Assembly (NCBI RefSeq): GCF_011759375.1
Contig: NZ_JAARML010000008.1
Coordinates: 124,001-188,000 of the forward strand
Length of the DNA stretch: 64,000 nucleotides
Source: Paraflavitalea devenefica
GTDB lineage: Bacteria; Bacteroidota; Bacteroidia; Chitinophagales; Chitinophagaceae
Direction: 5' to 3'
A program made the translations under genes and the position numbers. A model generated the notes under the pieces. That model worked only from the letters and a program-made list of their open reading frames with translations. It did no database searches and had not been told where the DNA came from. Within the stretch, counting starts at the first letter, position 1. The number at the start of each line of letters is the position of its first letter. This document shows positions 17,502 through 26,437 of the stretch, piece after piece.

Positions 17502-18515
17502 CTACACGATATTCACTTCCCTTTCCAACGTTACGCCAAATTTAGTCTTCACGCTTTGGAGGATCTCCTCACTGAGGTCATAGATGGCTTTCCCGGTTGC
17601 CTGACCGTAATTGACCAGCACCAATGCCTGTTTGGCATGGCAGCCTGCATCACCGCGGCGTACGCCCTTCCAGCCGCATTGTTCAATGAGCCAGCCGGCC
17701 GCCAGTTTTACGGTACCATCGGTATTGGCATAACCAACGATTCCAGGAAATGACTGTTGGAGTTGCTGGTAGTAAGGAGCAGGTATGGAAGGGTTTTTGA
17801 AGAAGCTGCCGGCATTGCCAATCTCCTGTGGATCGGGTAATTTGGAACGGCGTATGTTAATGACCGCATTGGCAATAGCCCGGATGCTCAGTTGCTGTAC
17901 ACCCATGTGCTCCAGTTCCTGCTCAATTGCGCCATAGCTGGTATTGAAGCGGGGTGTTTTATTAAGCCGGTAGGTAACGTTCAGGATCACGAACTGATCG
18001 CGGTAGCGGCGTTTGAATACACTTTCCCGGTAGCCGAAATCACAATCATTGAGGCTGAACAGGTGTATTTTTTTGTCGTGGATGTGAAAGGCTTCCAGTT
18101 CTTCAAACACATCTTTGATCTCCACTCCATAGGCCCCGATGTTCTGCATAGGACTGGCGCCTACATTGCCGGGAATGAGGGAAAGGTTCTCCACGCCGGC
18201 CAGGTTCCTTTGCAGGCAGTGCTCTACAAAGGAGTGCCAGTTCTCTCCTGCCCCTGCTTTTACATATACATGGCTCTTGTCTTCCTTTACAACGTTTACA
18301 CCCTTCACCTCATTCTTTGCTACCAGTCCATCGTAGTCCTTTGTAAACAGGATATTACTACCGCCTCCCAGGATGAGGGCAGGCTTTGTAGCCGGTTGCA
18401 CCTCCAATAGCTGCGATAGCTCATCTGTATCTGTAAAAGGGGCAAAGTGCCGGGCTTTCACATCAATGCCCATGGTATTGTATGGAAGGAGCGATATGTT
18501 TTGCTGGATCTGCAT
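17502..18515 (-). CDS. murB: UDP-N-acetylmuramate dehydrogenase (MurB)
   Basis: 337 residues from the ATG at 18515; a second in-frame ATG at 18542 adds nine residues of poor family likeness. It catalyses the NADPH-dependent reduction of UDP-GlcNAc-enolpyruvate to UDP-MurNAc in cytoplasmic peptidoglycan precursor synthesis. The FAD-binding motifs are 'LGGGSNILFTKD' and 'SLIPGNVGASPMQNIGAYGVE'. The catalytic serine lies in 'IGNAGSFFKNP' and the C-terminal glutamate in 'TLEREVNIV'. Length and insertions fit the type I (E. coli-like) class. It follows priA by only a few tens of bases on the same strand. Confidence 0.95.
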   Translation of the reverse strand: MQIQQNISLLPYNTMGIDVKARHFAPFTDTDELSQLLEVQPATKPALILGGGSNILFTKDYDGLVAKNEVKGVNVVKEDKSHVYVKAGAGENWHSFVEHCLQRNLAGVENLSLIPGNVGASPMQNIGAYGVEIKDVFEELEAFHIHDKKIHLFSLNDCDFGYRESVFKRRYRDQFVILNVTYRLNKTPRFNTSYGAIEQELEHMGVQQLSIRAIANAVINIRRSKLPDPQEIGNAGSFFKNPSIPAPYYQQLQQSFPGIVGYANTDGTVKLAAGWLIEQCGWKGVRRGDAGCHAKQALVLVNYGQATGKAIYDLSEEILQSVKTKFGVTLEREVNIV

Positions 18516-18550
18516 AGAAGTACTTAAATGCTCAATATTCAACTAAAATA

Positions 18551-21022
18551 CTATATGGTATCAACATCAACAATGACAACCACTTTTCTGAAGCGTTGGT
18601 GCTGGTGCATGATAGCAATCTGCTCCTGGAGCTGTTGCTTGCAACGCTGTATGATCTGCGCTTCGCGGGGAAGCTTGATCATGAGCTCCATCAGGTATTG
18701 ATTGCGTACCCGGTTTACGATGGGCTCTGCAGGCCCCACCAGGTAGTTGCCAAATTCCGTTTTCAGGGAGGCAGCAATGCTATTGGCCGCAGCATCCGCC
18801 ACATCTTTGAGGTGGTGCTTAAAGGTAAGCAGGATACACCGGGAGAAGGGCGGGTAGGAGAACTGGCGGCGTCCTTCAATCTCATAATGATAAAAAGAAC
18901 GGTAATCATGTTGCTGCACGTATTGCAGCACGGGGTGCCGTGTATTGGACACCTGTATCATTACATGCCCCTGCTCGTCTTTACGGCCTGCCCGGCCACT
19001 CACCTGCTCCATCAACTGGAAGGCGCGTTCATTGACCCGGAAATCGGCAAAGCTCAGCAGACTATCGGCGTCGAGGATGCCTACCAGCTCCACATGCTCA
19101 AAATCGAGTCCTTTCACCACCATCTGCGTACCTACCAGCATATCCAGCCTTTGCTGTTCAAACAACTGGATGAGGTTATCATGGGCCGTCTTCCCCCGTA
19201 CACTGTCTACATCCATGCGGGCGATCCGGTATTTGGGAAATATTTCTTCCAGTTGCTCTTCTATTTTCTCTGTACCAAAGTTACGTTGCAGGAAGCGATC
19301 GCTGCCGCAGGCCATACAGGTGTGAACGGGTGGGTATACCGTACCACAATAGTGGCAATGCAGTTTATTGGTATTCTTGTGAAAGGTGAGCGATACATCG
19401 CAATACTTGCATTGTGGTATCCATCCGCAGGCCTGGCAGATCTGATAGGGTGAATATCCCCGGCGGTTCTGGAAAAGGATCACCTGCTTATTCCTTTGCA
19501 GCGAATGTTCAATCGCCACCTGTAATTCAGGGGAAATGATCACTTTATCTTTATCGGGACGCAGGATCTTTTTGGTATCAATGATGTTGATCACCGGCAG
19601 TTGCACGCCGCCAAAACGTTCATTCAGTTCTACCAGTCCATACTTCTGCGTCTGGGCATTGAAATAGCTTTCTATGGAAGGCGTGGCGCTGCCCAGCAAC
19701 ACCCGTGCATTGAACAGCGAGGCATAGTATACGGCTCCATCCCGTGCATGGTAGCGCGGTGCAGGGTCCTGCTGCTTATAGGAAGCATCATGCTCTTCAT
19801 CGGCCACGATCAGTCCCAGGTCGCTGAAGGGAAGGAATAACGACGAGCGGGCGCCCAGCACGATCTTCAGCTCACCGGTCTTTACCTTGTTCCATATTTC
19901 CAGCCGTTCATTCTGGTTGAATTTACTGTGGTAGATGCCAATGTAGCCGCCGAAATGCCTTTGCAGGCGGCGTATGATCTGCGAGGTAAGGGCAATCTCC
20001 GGCAAGAGGTACAATACCTGTTTGCCCTTGCGCACATATTGCTCTATGAGTTTAATGTACACCTGTGTTTTACCACTGGAAGTAATGCCGTGCAGGAGGC
20101 AGACCGGTTTTTCCGCCATGGAGGTGTTGACCTCTTCCAGCGCTATTTGCTGGGCAGGCGTTAAGGTAAAGTCTATGTTGATGTTGCGCGGCAGGTACAT
20201 CAGCCGGTCTACATGCCGCTTTTCCAGGAACAGGATGCTCTTATCTACCAGCCCCTTCAGTTGTGCATCGGAAGCGCCGCTCTTTTTGAGCAGTTGGGAT
20301 TTGGATACCTCTCCTTCTGTTTTGACCAGGTGCAGGTAGCTCAGCAATAATTCCAGTTGCTTTTCGGCGCGCTGCAGCTTTTTATCTTCATTGAGCAGTT
20401 TGGCCAGTTCGTCTTCATTATCATATAGCGGGTTCAGCAATACGAAGGTCTCTTTTTTGGGCGTATAGGTTTCTTTGAGCGCTTCCCATACAAAGCATAC
20501 CTTTTTATCAATGAGCCTTTTGATGACCGGGTATACATGCGAGGAATCCAGTACCTGTTGCACCTCGGCCAGTTTAAGTTCTTTCTTTAAGAGCAGTGCT
20601 TCCGCCACGAGGTATTCATCATGATCCAACTGATCGAAGTTCTCTCCATACTCTTCATTAAAGACCAGTTGGGTTTCACTGCTTAATTTAAAATGCGAAG
20701 GCAATGCCGCCGCCATCACCTCTCCTTCACTGCACATATAATAACGGGCAATCCACTCCCACAATTGCAATTGTTCCTTGTACACGATGGGCTCTGCATC
20801 CAGCACGTTGAGGATGTCTTTGGGCTCAAAGAATTCAGGCTTTTCGTTGTGCAGCCGCTTGACAACCCCTGCATATCTTTTTGTTTGCCGGAGCCCTACT
20901 TCCACCCGCACGCCTTCTTTTACCTGCTCTGCCAGGTGGTCGGGTACAGCCCAGGTATAGTTCTTGGGTAATGCCAGCGGTATGATTACTTCTGCAAACA
21001 AATTGAAAAAATTAAGGCGCAA
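18551..21022 (-). CDS. priA: Primosomal replication restart helicase PriA
   Basis: 823 residues, usual length for the family. It has an N-terminal 3'-DNA-binding domain, then a superfamily 2 helicase with Walker A 'GITSSGKT' and motif II 'VADEEHD'. A zinc-binding insert carries paired cysteines ('CQACGW', 'CKYCDV', 'CHYCGT', 'CMACGS'). Motifs IV-VI follow ('GTQMVVKGLDFEHVELV', 'QVSGRAGR'). PriA reloads the replicative helicase at stalled forks. It lies between plsC and murB, all on the minus strand with short gaps (15 and 35 bases). Confidence 0.97.
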   Translation of the reverse strand: MRLNFFNLFAEVIIPLALPKNYTWAVPDHLAEQVKEGVRVEVGLRQTKRYAGVVKRLHNEKPEFFEPKDILNVLDAEPIVYKEQLQLWEWIARYYMCSEGEVMAAALPSHFKLSSETQLVFNEEYGENFDQLDHDEYLVAEALLLKKELKLAEVQQVLDSSHVYPVIKRLIDKKVCFVWEALKETYTPKKETFVLLNPLYDNEDELAKLLNEDKKLQRAEKQLELLLSYLHLVKTEGEVSKSQLLKKSGASDAQLKGLVDKSILFLEKRHVDRLMYLPRNINIDFTLTPAQQIALEEVNTSMAEKPVCLLHGITSSGKTQVYIKLIEQYVRKGKQVLYLLPEIALTSQIIRRLQRHFGGYIGIYHSKFNQNERLEIWNKVKTGELKIVLGARSSLFLPFSDLGLIVADEEHDASYKQQDPAPRYHARDGAVYYASLFNARVLLGSATPSIESYFNAQTQKYGLVELNERFGGVQLPVINIIDTKKILRPDKDKVIISPELQVAIEHSLQRNKQVILFQNRRGYSPYQICQACGWIPQCKYCDVSLTFHKNTNKLHCHYCGTVYPPVHTCMACGSDRFLQRNFGTEKIEEQLEEIFPKYRIARMDVDSVRGKTAHDNLIQLFEQQRLDMLVGTQMVVKGLDFEHVELVGILDADSLLSFADFRVNERAFQLMEQVSGRAGRKDEQGHVMIQVSNTRHPVLQYVQQHDYRSFYHYEIEGRRQFSYPPFSRCILLTFKHHLKDVADAAANSIAASLKTEFGNYLVGPAEPIVNRVRNQYLMELMIKLPREAQIIQRCKQQLQEQIAIMHQHQRFRKVVVIVDVDTI

Positions 21023-21037
21023 GATACGCTTTAGCTA

Positions 21038-21796
21038 TCACTCAATCCATGTGGCTTTGTATTCACGGAGCTTCTGTTCCATGATGTCAAATACCTTTTG
21101 TTTCAGCGCAGGGAGGTCTTTGTTGGTTAGTCCTGCTACGGGAACCGGCGCCAGGAATACAGATCTTGACCGGCCGGGATTGATGGAAAGGAGACTGCGG
21201 TAATGTTGCCTTGCATAAGCATCGAGGAACAGGACCGGCTTGATAGGGGTTTGTGTTTCGATAGCAATACGGAAAGCGCCATCGAAGAAATCCTTCACCG
21301 GCCGGTGGGTTTCATTGAAAGTGCCTTCCGGGAATATAAAGATGGAGATCCTTTTTTTAATGACCGATTTCAGCACGCGCACACTACGGGCCCGGTTTTC
21401 GGCACTGCTTCTGTCAACCGTCACCACTGCATTCTTGTAAATGAAACCGAAGATGGGCACTTTGGCCATTTCCACTTTGCCCAGTACCCGCACCTGCTGG
21501 CGGAGTGTTTTCACAATGATGGGGGCATCGAGGTAGGAAATATGGTTGGCCACAAAGATGTATTGTTCCCTTTTGTCATGCGGCGCTTCGTAGAGGTTCC
21601 GGTGCCGGATGCCGATGAGGAAGAACCAGCCATCGCCCCAAAGGGTGCATAACCTGTAGATGAAGTTGCCGCCCTTGATCTTCCCAAAGAAAGACCCGAT
21701 GATCACGAATGGAATTACCAATAGCATCACTACAATGAATGTAAGGGAGGCATAAAGGCAATACAACCAACGTAAAGGGGTGAAGAGGGATTTCAT
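21038..21796 (-). CDS. plsC: 1-acyl-sn-glycerol-3-phosphate acyltransferase (PlsC family)
   Basis: 252 residues from the ATG at 21796. An upstream ATG at 21889 would add 31 residues that run through a heptamer-built repeat element, so the shorter start is preferred. An N-terminal membrane helix ('LTFIVVMLLVIPFVIIGSFF') is followed by the acyltransferase motifs: 'NHISYLD' (H-x4-D catalytic dyad) and 'FPEGTFN' (glycerophosphate binding). It acylates lysophosphatidic acid to phosphatidic acid at the inner membrane. It precedes priA by 15 bases. Confidence 0.9.
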   Translation of the reverse strand: MKSLFTPLRWLYCLYASLTFIVVMLLVIPFVIIGSFFGKIKGGNFIYRLCTLWGDGWFFLIGIRHRNLYEAPHDKREQYIFVANHISYLDAPIIVKTLRQQVRVLGKVEMAKVPIFGFIYKNAVVTVDRSSAENRARSVRVLKSVIKKRISIFIFPEGTFNETHRPVKDFFDGAFRIAIETQTPIKPVLFLDAYARQHYRSLLSINPGRSRSVFLAPVPVAGLTNKDLPALKQKVFDIMEQKLREYKATWIE

Positions 21797-21851
21797 CGGG
21801 TAGTATCCGTATTTGAAGCGGGAAAAGTAAGCATTTAGTTTGAGAAAGCCA

Positions 21852-21923
21852 GCTATGAGCTTCGAGCCTTTTAGCGCGGATTTGATCAATTAACTGCTCG
21901 TAGCTCGCAGCTCGCCGCTTATT
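21852..21923. repeat. Heptamer-built inverted repeat, GCTCGNN variant
   Basis: The right arm reads as consecutive 7-mers GCTCGTA, GCTCGCA, GCTCGCC and GCTTATT from 21896 to 21923. The left arm (21852-21868) is GCTATGA, GCTTCGA, GCC, whose reverse complement gives GCTCGAA and GCTCATA. The two arms can pair imperfectly around a ~27-base loop. The last heptamer contains the TAA stop of the DUF4258 gene. It resembles, in design but not in unit sequence, the elements at 29.3, 53.4 and 56.2 kb. Confidence 0.6.
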
Positions 21924-22413
21924 TACAATCGCAACTCCAATTGGTATCGAGGTCTATTACGGTGATGACCACCATCCCCCGGCTGGTAGGCGCAAAAACA
22001 ATGCGTACCTGCTGGCCATCGTGGGTGCGGCCTTCAAGGGCATATTTGGGATCGGGCCGGCCGGCGGGTTCACTTTTACGCTCATTCACGATACCCTTTT
22101 CCAGTATCTCCTGTACTTCACTTTCATCAATATGGCGGCAGGCCATGCGGCAGCGCGCATGTTTGGTATAGATCATGTTGCTGGTGCGGCGGTCAAATCC
22201 CCCGTCCCTGACTGGCCCGTCACTGGGAGGAGTTGTCACCTGGCGCCTGGGGAAACGGTTGGGGGTGTCGGCTGTTCTTTGGGGACCGGTTTCTGTTTGC
22301 TCCTGCCTGGGAAGCTCTTTTCCCTTGTTGCGTGAATGGTTGTTTTTCAACAAGATGAAGAGGACGACTACAATAAGCGGTAAGACTACAATAACAGGGC
22401 GGGCCTTTTTCAT
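21919..22413 (-). CDS. Membrane-anchored DUF4258 protein
   Basis: 164 residues. One N-terminal transmembrane helix ('PVIVVLPLIVVVLFILL') is followed by a ~55-residue low-complexity Pro/Arg/Gln linker and a DUF4258 domain of ~80 residues ('YTKHARCRMACRHIDESEVQ', 'YALEGRTHDGQQVRIVF'). DUF4258 has a BrnT/RelE-like fold, but the catalytic toxin role is unproven. Cysteines are frequent (C-x3-C and a terminal C-D-C). Topology should place the domain in the periplasm, which argues against an RNase toxin role. No antitoxin gene is adjacent. Confidence 0.75.
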   Translation of the reverse strand: MKKARPVIVVLPLIVVVLFILLKNNHSRNKGKELPRQEQTETGPQRTADTPNRFPRRQVTTPPSDGPVRDGGFDRRTSNMIYTKHARCRMACRHIDESEVQEILEKGIVNERKSEPAGRPDPKYALEGRTHDGQQVRIVFAPTSRGMVVITVIDLDTNWSCDCK

Positions 22414-22439
22414 GGGGGCAAATTACAGCAGAATTCAAG

Positions 22440-22447
22440 TATCTTTG
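22440..22447 (+). promoter_or_regulatory. Bacteroidota -7 promoter element for mtaB
   Basis: TATCTTTG matches the TAnnTTTG consensus and lies 7 bases before the mtaB ATG, implying a leader of only a few bases. No good TTTG -33 element was found at the expected distance, so this is a partial match. Confidence 0.5.
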
Positions 22448-22454
22448 CCGCGTC

Positions 22455-23729
22455 ATGGCAGAAAAAAAGACAGTAGCATTTCATACACTTGGCTGTAAAC
22501 TCAACTTTTCAGAGACTTCCACCCTCACCCGTTTACTGGAAAATGAAGGATTTGAGAAGACTGATTTTGAGAATCAGGCAGATGTGTATGTTATTAACAC
22601 TTGTTCTGTAACCGACAATGCCGATAAGGAATGCCGGCACCTGGTACGCCGCATCCAGCGCAAATCGCCCGAAAGCCTGGTGGTGATCACCGGCTGTTAT
22701 GCGCAGTTAAAGCCGAAAGAAATAGCTGAAATACCAGGGGTTGACCTGGTGCTGGGCGCCGCCGAAAAGTTCAATATCGCCCACCATATCCGGGAGCTGG
22801 CCAAAGGCGACTCTGCTAAGATATGCAGTTGCGATATTGAGACCGTGAGCGGGTTCAATGCCTCGTATTCCCTGAACGACCGGACCCGTACGTTCCTGAA
22901 AGTGCAGGATGGCTGCGATTATAATTGCGCTTTCTGTACCATTCCCATGGCCAGGGGGAAAAGCCGTAGTGACAGCATCGCCAATGTGTTGCGCAATGTA
23001 GAGGAACTGGCCACAACCGACGTGAAGGAGATCGTTTTAACAGGTATTAACCTGGGCGATTTTGGTAAAGGCCCCGACGGAAGCCGTCAACACGAAGAAA
23101 GCTTTTTTGACCTGATCAAAGCGCTGGACAAGGTAGAAGGCATTGAACGTTACCGTATTTCCTCCATCGAACCCAATCTGCTGACGAATGAGATCATTGA
23201 ATTTGTGGCCAATAGCGACAAGTTCATGCCTCATTTCCACATGCCCCTGCAAAGTGGCAGTAACCATATTCTGGGACAGATGAGAAGGCGGTATAAACGG
23301 GAATTGTATGCCGACCGGGTTAATCTGATCAAAACTCTGATGCCCCACTGTGCGATCGGCGTGGACGTCATTGTAGGCTTTCCCGGCGAGTCAAATGACC
23401 ATTTCAAAGAAACTTTTGATTTTTTGCACGCACTTGACGTAACTTATCTCCACGTTTTCACGTATTCAGAGAGGGACAATACCAAAGCATTGGAAATTGA
23501 GCCTATCGTGCCGGTCAATATCCGTCATGAAAGAAACAAAACGTTGCGCAACCTGTCCTATATGAAAATGCAGTATTTTACCCAACTGCATGCTGGTCAA
23601 ACCCGTAAAGTATTATTTGAGAGGCATGAGAAGAATGGTATGATGGAAGGGTATACCGACAATTATATCAAGATCACGATGCCTTACCGTGCCGACCACG
23701 CCAACCAGATAGTAGATTGTGCTTTGTAA
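22455..23729 (+). CDS. mtaB: tRNA t6A37 methylthiotransferase MtaB
   Basis: 424 residues. The N-terminal UPF0004 domain has the cysteines of the auxiliary cluster ('TLGCKLNFSET', 'NTCSVT', 'TGCYAQ'). The radical SAM domain carries the C-x3-C-x2-C motif in 'DGCDYNCAFCTIP'. A short C-terminal TRAM-like part follows. The TLGCKLN start and overall length fit MtaB rather than MiaB or RimO. It adds a methylthio group to t6A at position 37 of ANN-decoding tRNAs. It is transcribed divergently from the DUF4258 gene, 41 bases away. Confidence 0.95.
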   Translation: MAEKKTVAFHTLGCKLNFSETSTLTRLLENEGFEKTDFENQADVYVINTCSVTDNADKECRHLVRRIQRKSPESLVVITGCYAQLKPKEIAEIPGVDLVLGAAEKFNIAHHIRELAKGDSAKICSCDIETVSGFNASYSLNDRTRTFLKVQDGCDYNCAFCTIPMARGKSRSDSIANVLRNVEELATTDVKEIVLTGINLGDFGKGPDGSRQHEESFFDLIKALDKVEGIERYRISSIEPNLLTNEIIEFVANSDKFMPHFHMPLQSGSNHILGQMRRRYKRELYADRVNLIKTLMPHCAIGVDVIVGFPGESNDHFKETFDFLHALDVTYLHVFTYSERDNTKALEIEPIVPVNIRHERNKTLRNLSYMKMQYFTQLHAGQTRKVLFERHEKNGMMEGYTDNYIKITMPYRADHANQIVDCAL

Positions 23730-23758
23730 AACATTTATGATTTGCCAGGTGTTAGAAG

Positions 23759-24058
23759 ATGGATAGTATGAAGAAATTCCAGGTTACGATACATTTTGAG
23801 ATGGATGATGAATTCATGTCCCTGGTTCCCTCCCATCGAGTGTACATTGACACACTGATTGAAAAGGGGATCATAGACCAGTATGTGGTGTCTATGGAAA
23901 CCCAACGTGTATGGATTACATTTACTGCCAAAGACAAAACGGAGATTGAAGAATACCTCCTTAACTCTCCTATCCATAAATACTGGACCTACGAAATTGA
24001 TGAACTGTTCATCTACGATGGCCAGCATTACCGCCTTCCCGCTGTACAACTCAATTAA
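23759..24058 (+). CDS. Small hypothetical protein, possible ferredoxin-like fold
   Basis: 99 residues (a second ATG at 23768 would give 96). It has no signal or membrane segment. The sequence alternates predicted strands and helices ('KKFQVTIHFEM', 'YIDTLIEKGIIDQYVVSM', 'QRVWITFTA', 'TEIEEYLLNSPI', 'YEIDELFIY'), which suggests a small alpha/beta sandwich of the YciI/muconolactone-isomerase kind. The family was not recognised. It follows mtaB by 29 bases and probably shares its transcript. Confidence 0.75.
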   Translation: MDSMKKFQVTIHFEMDDEFMSLVPSHRVYIDTLIEKGIIDQYVVSMETQRVWITFTAKDKTEIEEYLLNSPIHKYWTYEIDELFIYDGQHYRLPAVQLN

Positions 24059-24082
24059 TACGTTCAATACACCAGCCAGTAC

Positions 24083-24652
24083 TTATTTAGCATGGGTAAG
24101 CCAGGCAGGTTTTGTCTTTAGTATTTTTTTGTAAATGGGGCAACGCTCTATATGCGCCCCAGGCAGGTAGCCAATGCTCATGAGAAAGGAATGCACGATC
24201 TCGCCGCCGGTAAAAACGAATGTTTTTTTGAATAGTTTCACCCATTCTTCTTTTGTAAGCGGATGGTGGGCCTGTAACCATTGCTGAAAGGAGCCGTTCT
24301 CTTTTTGCAGTTGCCTGATGCGTTTGGCATTTTCAATGGCGGCATTAATTTTTAACCGGTTGCGGATGATGCCTTCATCCTGCAGCAGACTGGCTATCTT
24401 TTTATCGGTATAGCGGGCTACTTTTTCAATATTGAAATGGTCGAATGCCTGAAAGAAGTTGTCTTTCTTTTTGAGGATGGTGAGCCAGCTCAGCCCTGCC
24501 TGGTTAATTTCCAGCACCAGGCGTCCAAACAGCTCATTGTCGTCCCGGATCGGGAACCCATATTCGTGATCATGGTAGCGGATATGCACATTTCCGGGCT
24601 CCATTTCCCAAACCGCTTCGCAATAACTTTTTTTAGGCGCCTGTATGGCCAT
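24083..24652 (-). CDS. tag: DNA-3-methyladenine glycosylase I (Tag)
   Basis: 189 residues, usual size. It excises 3-methyladenine from alkylated DNA as the first step of base excision repair. Family motifs: 'YHDHEYGFPIRDDNELFGRL', 'EINQAGLSWLTILKK', 'GEIVHSFLMSIGYLPGAH'. The structural zinc ligands appear conserved, as Cys near the N-terminus (C11), His of 'YHDHEYG', and the H-x3-C of 'GAHIERC'. It converges on the small gene ending at 24058, with a 24-base gap. Confidence 0.95.
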   Translation of the reverse strand: MAIQAPKKSYCEAVWEMEPGNVHIRYHDHEYGFPIRDDNELFGRLVLEINQAGLSWLTILKKKDNFFQAFDHFNIEKVARYTDKKIASLLQDEGIIRNRLKINAAIENAKRIRQLQKENGSFQQWLQAHHPLTKEEWVKLFKKTFVFTGGEIVHSFLMSIGYLPGAHIERCPIYKKILKTKPAWLTHAK

Positions 24653-24958
24653 CTAACTAAATAAGATTAAAATGTTTACGTCCCAAAATTAACAGCCGCA
24701 CCAGGCTAAAAAAAGAAATCCCCGTAATTTTTTTCTGATAAAAGTATTTAGTACCTTTTCTTCGTCTTTTACACCTTTGGTTCAAGATTATAACGTTCCA
24801 CACTGTTATTATTTTCAGATTATATCGTTTTCCCTGCCTGCCGTAAATTACGGTAGTGGGCCAACCCGTAATGATGAGATCCTTAACCGCTGGCTCTGAT
24901 TACCTGACAAGCTTTTGCAGGCATAAAGTAGTACTGTCCTGCACCACAAAAAAAGAGT
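24653..24958. other. Intergenic region with a CCGTAA palindrome
   Basis: 306 bases, A/T-rich, between divergent tag and the hybrid kinase gene. The only structure seen is CCGTAA-A-TTACGG at 24841-24853, followed by another CCGTAA at 24865. It could be an operator upstream of the kinase gene (start 24959). No clear TAnnTTTG element was found. Confidence 0.35.
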
Positions 24959-26398
24959 ATGATCACGTCAACACATCCATTGAACATTTTAGTAGTAGAA
25001 GATAATCCCGGCGACTATTTCCTGTTTACCGAATACCTCCGTCTGACCAATTTGCCCATCCGCGAATTGCATCATGCTGAAAAGCTGCAGGAAGCATTGG
25101 AGATCATACAAGATCATACACCCGACCTTATTTTTCTCGACCTGACTTTACCCGACAGCGAAGGCATTCAATCCTTTACCCGCCTTAATGACCAGGCGCC
25201 CCATATTTCCATTATTGTCCTGTCGGGCCTGTCCGACACCCAAATAGCGCTCAATACCATTGTCACGGGCGCCCAGGATTACCTGGTAAAGGGGGAATTT
25301 GATGAAAAGCTGCTGGCCAAATCCATCCAATACAGTATTGAGCGCAAGAAGATACTCCAAAAGGTGGTGGAGAACTATGAACGTTATAATACGCTGATCA
25401 AGGCCACCAATGATACGATCTGGGACTGGGACCTGCGCACCAATGAGATATTGTGGAATGAAGGCATTACCAATATTTTTGGCTTTAAGCCAATTGATGT
25501 GCAGAATACGATTGAATGGCACAACCAAAAGATCCACCCGGACGACCGCGAACGGGTGATGCAGAAGATAGACCAGTGCATTCACGAGGGCAAGGACCAG
25601 TGGCAGGAAGAATACCGTTACCTGTCGGCCACCGGCACCTATCGTTTTGTGTTTGACCGGGGATATATCCTGCGCACAGACCAGCATAAGCCTTACCGTG
25701 TTATCGGCGCCATGATGGATATTACAGAGCGCAAGAAGATGCAGGAGGAACTCCTGCGGAGCCAGATAGAGACCCAAAAACTGATCACGCAGATCACGAT
25801 CCAGACGCAGGAACAGGAACGAAGGGAAATAGGCCGCGAGCTGCATGATAATATTAACCAGATACTGGCTACGGCCAAGCTATGCGTGGATATGGCCATG
25901 AATGATGAAGATGTGCGCAAAGAGCTGCTGTATAAGAGCTATGATAATATTTCGAAAGCGATCAATGAGATCAGGTATTTATCCAAGAACCTCGTTCCCC
26001 CTTCCCTGGGCGATATCGGCCTCAAGGAGGCCCTGCTGGAAATGATCGAGAATATGACGGTGTCGCCCGACCTGAATATCCGCATCAAGGCCAATGACCA
26101 GCATATAGAAACCCTCTCCAATAATAAAAAGCTGATCCTTTACCGTATTGTACAGGAGCAGATGAATAATATTGTAAAGCATGCCCGCGCCACGCAGGCC
26201 GATATAGAGTTAAAGACCTCCCGCAAGAAAGCGCATCTCATTATTAAAGACAATGGTATTGGTTTTGATCCCAAACAAAAAGCCAAAGGCATCGGCTTAA
26301 ATAATATTGTGAGCCGGGTGGAAATGCAGAACGGCAATATGGAGATCATCAGCAGTAATGGACATGGTTGCGTATTGAAAGTGGATATTCCGTTGTAG
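24959..26398 (+). CDS. Receiver-PAS-histidine kinase (NarL/DegS-type kinase core)
   Basis: 479 residues, no membrane segment. Residues 8-125 are a receiver domain with phospho-acceptor D61 ('LIFLDLTLPD') and acidic pocket E14-D15. Residues ~140-260 are a PAS/PAC domain ('NDTIWDWDLRTNEILWNE', 'YRVIGAMMDITERKKM'). Residues ~285-350 are HisKA_3 with H296 ('IGRELHDNINQILA'), then HATPase_c with 'VQEQMNNIVKHA' and 'IKDNGIGFDP'. The receiver-first order points to a cytoplasmic relay that is itself phosphorylated. The convergent neighbours are another receiver protein and a membrane kinase, so a shared phosphorelay is plausible but unproven. Confidence 0.92.
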   Translation: MITSTHPLNILVVEDNPGDYFLFTEYLRLTNLPIRELHHAEKLQEALEIIQDHTPDLIFLDLTLPDSEGIQSFTRLNDQAPHISIIVLSGLSDTQIALNTIVTGAQDYLVKGEFDEKLLAKSIQYSIERKKILQKVVENYERYNTLIKATNDTIWDWDLRTNEILWNEGITNIFGFKPIDVQNTIEWHNQKIHPDDRERVMQKIDQCIHEGKDQWQEEYRYLSATGTYRFVFDRGYILRTDQHKPYRVIGAMMDITERKKMQEELLRSQIETQKLITQITIQTQEQERREIGRELHDNINQILATAKLCVDMAMNDEDVRKELLYKSYDNISKAINEIRYLSKNLVPPSLGDIGLKEALLEMIENMTVSPDLNIRIKANDQHIETLSNNKKLILYRIVQEQMNNIVKHARATQADIELKTSRKKAHLIIKDNGIGFDPKQKAKGIGLNNIVSRVEMQNGNMEIISSNGHGCVLKVDIPL

Positions 26399-26404
26399 AA
26401 ATAC

Positions 26405-26427
26405 TTTGTCAGGCTCAGGGTGACAAA
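26405..26427. repeat. Short palindromic intergenic element between convergent genes
   Basis: TTTGTCA (26405-26411) and TGACAAA (26421-26427) are exact inverted arms around nine bases. The whole reads on the minus strand like GTCACCCTGAGCCTG, a dispersed intergenic motif I recall from many Bacteroidota genomes. It sits in the 39-base gap between two convergent genes and may act as a weak terminator. Confidence 0.45.
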
Positions 26428-26437
26428 CGATATTGAT

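Noticed and set aside
18596..19453. Plus-strand frame of 285 codons opposite priA
   Set aside because: Composition (Leu/His/Gly-rich, no domain) and complete overlap with the conserved helicase part of PriA mark it as a shadow.
21797..21889. 31-residue N-terminal extension of PlsC
   Set aside because: It would be encoded partly by the heptamer-built inverted repeat; the ATG at 21796 fits the membrane-helix start of the family.
24841..24870. CCGTAA palindrome as a terminator of tag or the kinase gene
   Set aside because: It lies in a divergent region with no T-tract; at most an operator candidate.
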